This document shows, piece after piece, positions 59,837-64,000 of a stretch of DNA of 64,000 bases. A program made the position numbers and the translations under genes. The stretch covers positions 5,458,501-5,522,500 of the forward strand of contig CM034128.1 in NCBI GenBank assembly GCA_019914995.1, read 5' to 3'. The notes beneath the pieces are model-generated. The model worked only from the letters and a program-made list of their open reading frames with translations. It had not been told where the DNA came from and ran no database searches. This DNA comes from Acanthochlamys bracteata. Taxonomy: Eukaryota; Streptophyta; Magnoliopsida; Pandanales; Velloziaceae. Each line of letters opens with the position of its first letter. Position 1 is the stretch's first letter.

Positions 59837-60018
59837 TTTTCTGCTCTTCTCTGTTCGCGATATCCATGTAGCAGCAATTAGACAGCTGGCTGTTTGGTGG
59901 CTGAGGGATTCTCCGTTCTGTATGGGTTTTTCTGCTCTTCTCTGTTCGCGATATCTATGTAGCAGCAATTAGACAGCTGGCTGTTTGATGGATGAGGGAT
60001 TCTCTGTTCTGTGTGGGA
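59837..60018. repeat. 91-bp tandem duplication inside the solo LTR
   Basis: Two copies of a unit starting TTTTCTGCTCTTCTCTGTTC lie at 59837-59927 and 59928-60018. They differ at only a few positions. Confidence 0.85.
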
Positions 60019-60316
60019 TAGATCTGTTTTATGAATTTCTGCAGAACTTGATTCCAATCATTAGTTCACCCTAATCCATAAACTATAATTCTTAATTATT
60101 GTTATCATCAAAATCAATCTTGGAGTTCCAACAGTTTGTTTGTTTGAGGTTCTACAAATTTAGTTACTTTCTATCCTACTAAATTTCATGTTTTGTTTTA
60201 GAGAATGGGATGCTTAGTGGATTCCTTTTTCTCATTGATGTTGTAGGCGTTCATTGATCAAACAAGTTGTAATGTTTGTATTCTTTTCAATTCTTTTGGG
60301 TTAAGCATATTGTTAA

Positions 60317-60899
60317 GTTGATACAATCAAGCATCGGGCATATCATCCAGGAATAGATAATCTTTTGGTTCTCATTGGAGGAATCCCTATTGCAATGCCC
60401 ACAGTACTTTCTGTTATCATGGGCATTGGTTCTCACCGTTTGTCTCAGCATGTAACATTGATGTAGTGTGCATAATTTGCTTTAGAAGTTTGTTCAACTT
60501 TTTTTAGTACTAGCTGGCAGTTGATAAATAACTTGCTACTGATTGGTCCAGTAATATTCACTTTGAGTCCAAGCATTGGTTCTTTCATTGATTAGGTGTT
60601 TTATAGAAAGCAAGTTGCTGAACAAATTACTGAACTTTGTGTATGTTTAATAGAAAGCAATGTATTTGTAGATCACTTACTAGACGATTTAAATTAGTTC
60701 ATTATTAAAGTACTCGTTTAGTCTTACTTCTTGATAGTGCTAACAAGCTTTTTTGGAACTGATGCAGGGAGCTATAACAAAGAGAATGACTGCTATTGAG
60801 GAAATGGCCGGCATAGATGTGTTTTACAGTAACAAGACTAGAACTTTAACTCTTAACAAGCTCACAGTGGACACTATATTTTTCTCAATTCTGAAATAA
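60317..60899 (+). pseudogene. Plasma-membrane H+-ATPase fragment, catalytic Asp lost
   Basis: Exon one (to 60451) reads [40 protein letters not shown]. It is followed by an intact donor (CAT|GTAACA), a 316-bp intron and an acceptor (GATGCAG|GGA). Exon two (60768-60899) reads [36 protein letters not shown]-type H+-ATPases have [22 protein letters not shown] here, with the phosphorylated aspartate in the CSDKTGTLTLNK motif. Here the motif is [12 protein letters not shown], so that aspartate has become Asn and the following Gly has become Arg, while one Leu is missing from the membrane segment. A stop follows at 60897. The rest of the pump is absent. The kept intron shows it arose from genomic DNA rather than mRNA. 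Confidence 0.88.
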
Positions 60900-61479
60900 A
60901 ATTTTGAATATACAAAAGGTAGTTGTTCAATTCTTCTGCTTTACACATATTCACAAAAAGTATAAAAGCTCTATAAGTTTTATTTGCATGATAGAGATAG
61001 TTGTATTTGATATTACACTTATGCTTTAGCTATCTTATATGTTTAGTTGGATTTGATATTTTTCATTCCTGTTTAGCATTAATGTTGCACCTCCTAATGA
61101 GAAATATAGTCTATATGTTTTTGAATTTATGTGTTGGTTTCTCTATCTATCTGCATGACGGAGATAGTTACAGGAAAATAACGAGCAAGTACATTGTTTG
61201 AGGAGTCTAAAAACAGTCATTCTACTTTCTCTGAGTTTATATGTTGTATTAGGCTTGTCTAAGAACCGAATTATAATTGACTTATGTATTTAAATGATTT
61301 TTTATTTGAATTATATTGCATCCAACAACGATTTTAGTATCCAACATAATCTGATTTTTTATTTTAATTGATGAACTTTGATGAATATTGTGGTGGTTGT
61401 TGTGTATATTTTGAAAGATATATATTGAATGATGATGTATATCTTAAATAGAATGATTAATATTAGAAAATTAATAAAA

Positions 61480-61760
61480 AACAACAAGAATGTTGCTGCA
61501 TATGTGCTTACCGGCTGATGCTATTAGTTGGTAAGCACCGACTGATATAATCAATCAGGAACTACCGACTGAAAAATTCAGTTGATAATTAACTGTTTAA
61601 TAACGACTGAATTTTTTATTTAGTCGGTAGGTTATCAACCGGTGTTTACCGACAGAATGCTGACTGGCATTATTTTAGTTAGTAATTTACTTTCCAACTA
61701 ATTTTTAGGACTTATCGAATGCTTGATTCAGTTGGTGAAGACCTTATTTCTAGTAATGTG
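61480..61760. mobile_element. Possible CACTA-type remnant with CGACTGA repeats
   Basis: The words TTACCGGCTGATGC, GCACCGACTGATATAATC, CTACCGACTGAAAAATTCAG, AACGACTGAATTTT and TTAGTCGGTAGG are clustered on both strands, as in CACTA subterminal regions. The right edge TTTCTAGTAATGTG resembles the complement of a CACTACAAGAAA terminus. No intact left terminus or 3-bp duplication was found. Confidence 0.35.
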
Positions 61761-63812
61761 TATTTCAAATTTTAGTTCTTTATGTTTTATGATAGAGATT
61801 GTGTTTGGGCTATTTAAGTCCCACTTAAAATTTCAATCGGAAAGAGAGGTTAGAAATAAATATCTATTTTTTTCTTTTTTGCTTCATCTGAAAATTTTGA
61901 CGCCTGATTTTACGTGATATGGTGCTGATTATTTTCTAATATGTAAATAAATAGGTGCAATACTTTTTGTTATATTATTTCATCCAAATCTTATACATAC
62001 GAACTTAAAGACGTACTGCACGAGTAACCATTATTGAGGGAAAGGAAGAAAATGAAAAGAAAAAAACAACTCTAACAATAATTTGGTCAGTTTAATTGAA
62101 AAAACGTGTTAGAAAAACTTAATTTGAGAAACGGATTAGACGAAAAGTTGGTACAGTGAAAATTTATTTCGCCAAAAATTCAATAAAATTTTGCTAATAA
62201 AAAGTTTTCATAGAAGCTGCAGGGAGTAAGAGTTGGATTTCTTTGAGTGAAATTATAATCTGATACAGCATTCATAAAAAGAAATTAGAGATGTGAGAAA
62301 ATATTTTTTAGTTGGTACTTTTAAGAAAAAGATATGCACAGATGTTTAGGACATATCATCAATATTATTCTTTTCTACTTTGTTTTGTTTATTATAATTC
62401 TGTAAGCTTAACAACTTATTAATTTTTTTGTTTATTTTTCTTCAGTGAAATTTCACAAAAATCATATATATATATATATATATGCGGATTTCTTTACTCC
62501 CAAGCGCAAATCCGGAATAATGAAGGTAATAGACTAAATGAACATCTACATGTGCCGGCCATTACATTTTCGACATCCATATGTGGCAATTGCCATCAAC
62601 CTTTATTGAGTATAAGAATGAGTTAAATTAGTTCTACATTGAACAAAAAAAAAAAAAAAGGACAAAATGAAAGATAGTCATATAAAAAAAAGTCTCTAAA
62701 TCCATTAGTTTAATTAAGCTTTTGAATTGTATTGAAATTTATAGTATACGGATCGGACCGTTGAATGAAATCTTTGTTTTGGGTTGGCTATTTCGGTATT
62801 GTATCTCTTCAACAATATATAAGAGAACAGATAAAAAACATAACTAGGAATATAACCTAATTAAACTTTTTTATTATGTTTAGTTTAGTACCCATGGGAT
62901 CTCTCATTATTTGCTCAAAAATATTCCAGTACGACGTATTACAGATCGATGTATAGGACCACCGATGGCTATGGTTTTTAAGAATTCCTCTTTAGTATAT
63001 ACACAATTATATTGTCGATCTCACCCCGTCCTCACTGTTGATGCTTCAACTTGACAGAATAATGTGGTCTGAATAAAAAAAATGCGAAGTGTTATAATCA
63101 ACCATACATGTACTTCAGACTGAAATCTGAAGCTTTCATAAAAAAGCTAGGTTCACCTAAGGATACAGAAAGTGTCTCGAGATAACAGATATAGGCTGTC
63201 ATTCAACTTGATCTTCTGCTTTTAAAATTTTGCTCCCTTTTTATCTCCTTTTTGTTATTTCATTTTTCAAGAAATCTTGTATATTACTATAAAAATTTTC
63301 TAAAATTTTGAAATGCATGAATAATTATATGTCATAAAATAGTATATAGATACTTTTTTTAATTAAAAATACAAGTTTGTTTTCAAAAATTCTAATCAAA
63401 ATCCTCTTTTCACCAAAAGCTCATTATTGTACGTAATCACAAACGACCCTTTTTCATCTTCCAGGAAAGCTATATCAGTAAATTAAACATTAATCCAGAA
63501 CTTAACAAATATATGCACCTAAGCTTAATTCATAACATATATAATTCACTGAAATTATGCACAATTAACCAAGGATTTTAGTTTCCCATCCATGAAGTCA
63601 CAACAAGATGAGAACTCCAAACATGAAAGTAGATAAAAATTTGAAGAGGTTTTCAGATGGGAATCAGTAGCATTTACATAGGCAATTACACAGACTTTTC
63701 TATTGTCATCAAAGCAGTTGTATCTCATATACCCAAAAACCAAAACATAAAAAAGGTTTATTTTACAACACCACCACTGAACAAATAAACTGTAGAGCAT
63801 CTAGCAGATCCT
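61761..63812. other. Intergenic AT-rich DNA
   Basis: No gene is supported. A TA microsatellite lies near 62462-62482. The right part (about 63550-63812) is the likely 3' UTR of the small minus-strand ORF. Confidence 0.4.
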
Positions 63813-63998
63813 TTAAGAACACCGGCTCACTATCCTTGTGCCGGAGCTAGCAGCTCTCTGGCACTCTTCGACGAGCGCCGTCCGGGCCGAAACAAGTCCA
63901 TTTGGAACGAGCGACCGATCGAACGCCGAGCAATCGATCCAGTCTTTCAGAAAACTCTCTTGCCCCCATATATCAGGTATCCATACTCTTCCTGCCAT
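63813..63998 (-). CDS. Small conserved-looking plant protein, function unknown
   Basis: A 61-aa frame starts at an ATG two bases from the window edge: [20 protein letters not shown], continuing [20 protein letters not shown] and [13 protein letters not shown]. The local base composition is much richer in GC than the flanking DNA, as in real exons here. Similar short plant proteins with a [25 protein letters not shown] start are familiar to me as uncharacterised. No signal peptide, membrane segment or metal site is visible. Because the promoter lies outside the window, a longer upstream frame or 5' exon cannot be excluded. Confidence 0.55.
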   Translation of the reverse strand: MAGRVWIPDIWGQESFLKDWIDCSAFDRSLVPNGLVSARTALVEECQRAASSGTRIVSRCS

Positions 63999-64000
63999 CT

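Larger units (their letters stand above)
57869..60133 (-). mobile_element. Solo LTR (2265 bp) with perfect 5-bp target duplication
   Basis: On the plus strand it begins TGTTAGG and ends CCAACA, so on the minus strand it is a TGTTGG...AACA LTR. The pentamer GTTTG flanks it exactly at 57864-57868 and 60134-60138. The GGAGGGGTGAATTGAG block near its left end mirrors the ATTCACCCC motif commonly found near the 3' end of Copia-type LTRs. There is no internal coding region, so this is a recombination product. It is related to the element at 13953-16364. Confidence 0.8.

Overview
This is nuclear DNA from a flowering plant, most likely a eudicot. Genes are intron-rich with GT-AG junctions, intergenic DNA is AT-rich, and several proteins carry chloroplast-type or secretory N-termini. 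Transposon remnants fill most space between genes. Everything was read by eye: exon structures were built by joining frames at splice sites and checking phase, and no database search was run.

Six protein-coding genes are well supported. From left to right: a DUF4228/PADRE stress-type protein (4284-4742, +); a plastid SOUL haem-binding protein (7382-9599, -, 8 exons, one apparent GC-AG intron); a P-class pentatricopeptide repeat protein (10112-12466, -, intronless); a chloroplast membrane protein like Arabidopsis At5g03900 (30603-39641, +, 13 exons, 521 aa) with a decayed Copia element in intron 1; a secreted, probably GPI-anchored GH17 beta-1,3-glucanase (40768-43624, -, 3 exons); and a 1290-aa low-complexity protein like At4g29790/At2g19390 (47380-55095, -, 15 coding exons). 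A short conserved-looking ORF (63813-63998, -) sits at the right edge. These genes do not form a pathway. Three concern the plastid or another organelle, and three concern the cell surface, nucleus or stress.

Three decayed fragments of cellular genes were found: an SCD2-like first exon with stops (18764-19018), a DREB2-type AP2/ERF gene (45934-46239), and two exons of a plasma-membrane H+-ATPase whose phosphorylated aspartate is replaced (60317-60899).

The most unusual part is 19.7-30.3 kb. It begins with a nest of palindromic elements of about 400 bp, almost all bounded by TA-dinucleotide runs. Beside them lies a ~7.8-kb Mutator-like element with ~1.1-kb terminal inverted repeats. It holds a broken FAR1/FRS-type transposase gene, an internal tandem-repeat block and ~2.2 kb of DNA that looks mitochondrial. 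The two halves of one palindromic element appear to lie on either side of this complex.

Other mobile DNA: a hAT-like element with a perfect 8-bp target duplication, a solo LTR with a perfect 5-bp duplication, a second probable solo LTR, and at least four copies of a ~230-bp TIR MITE family.
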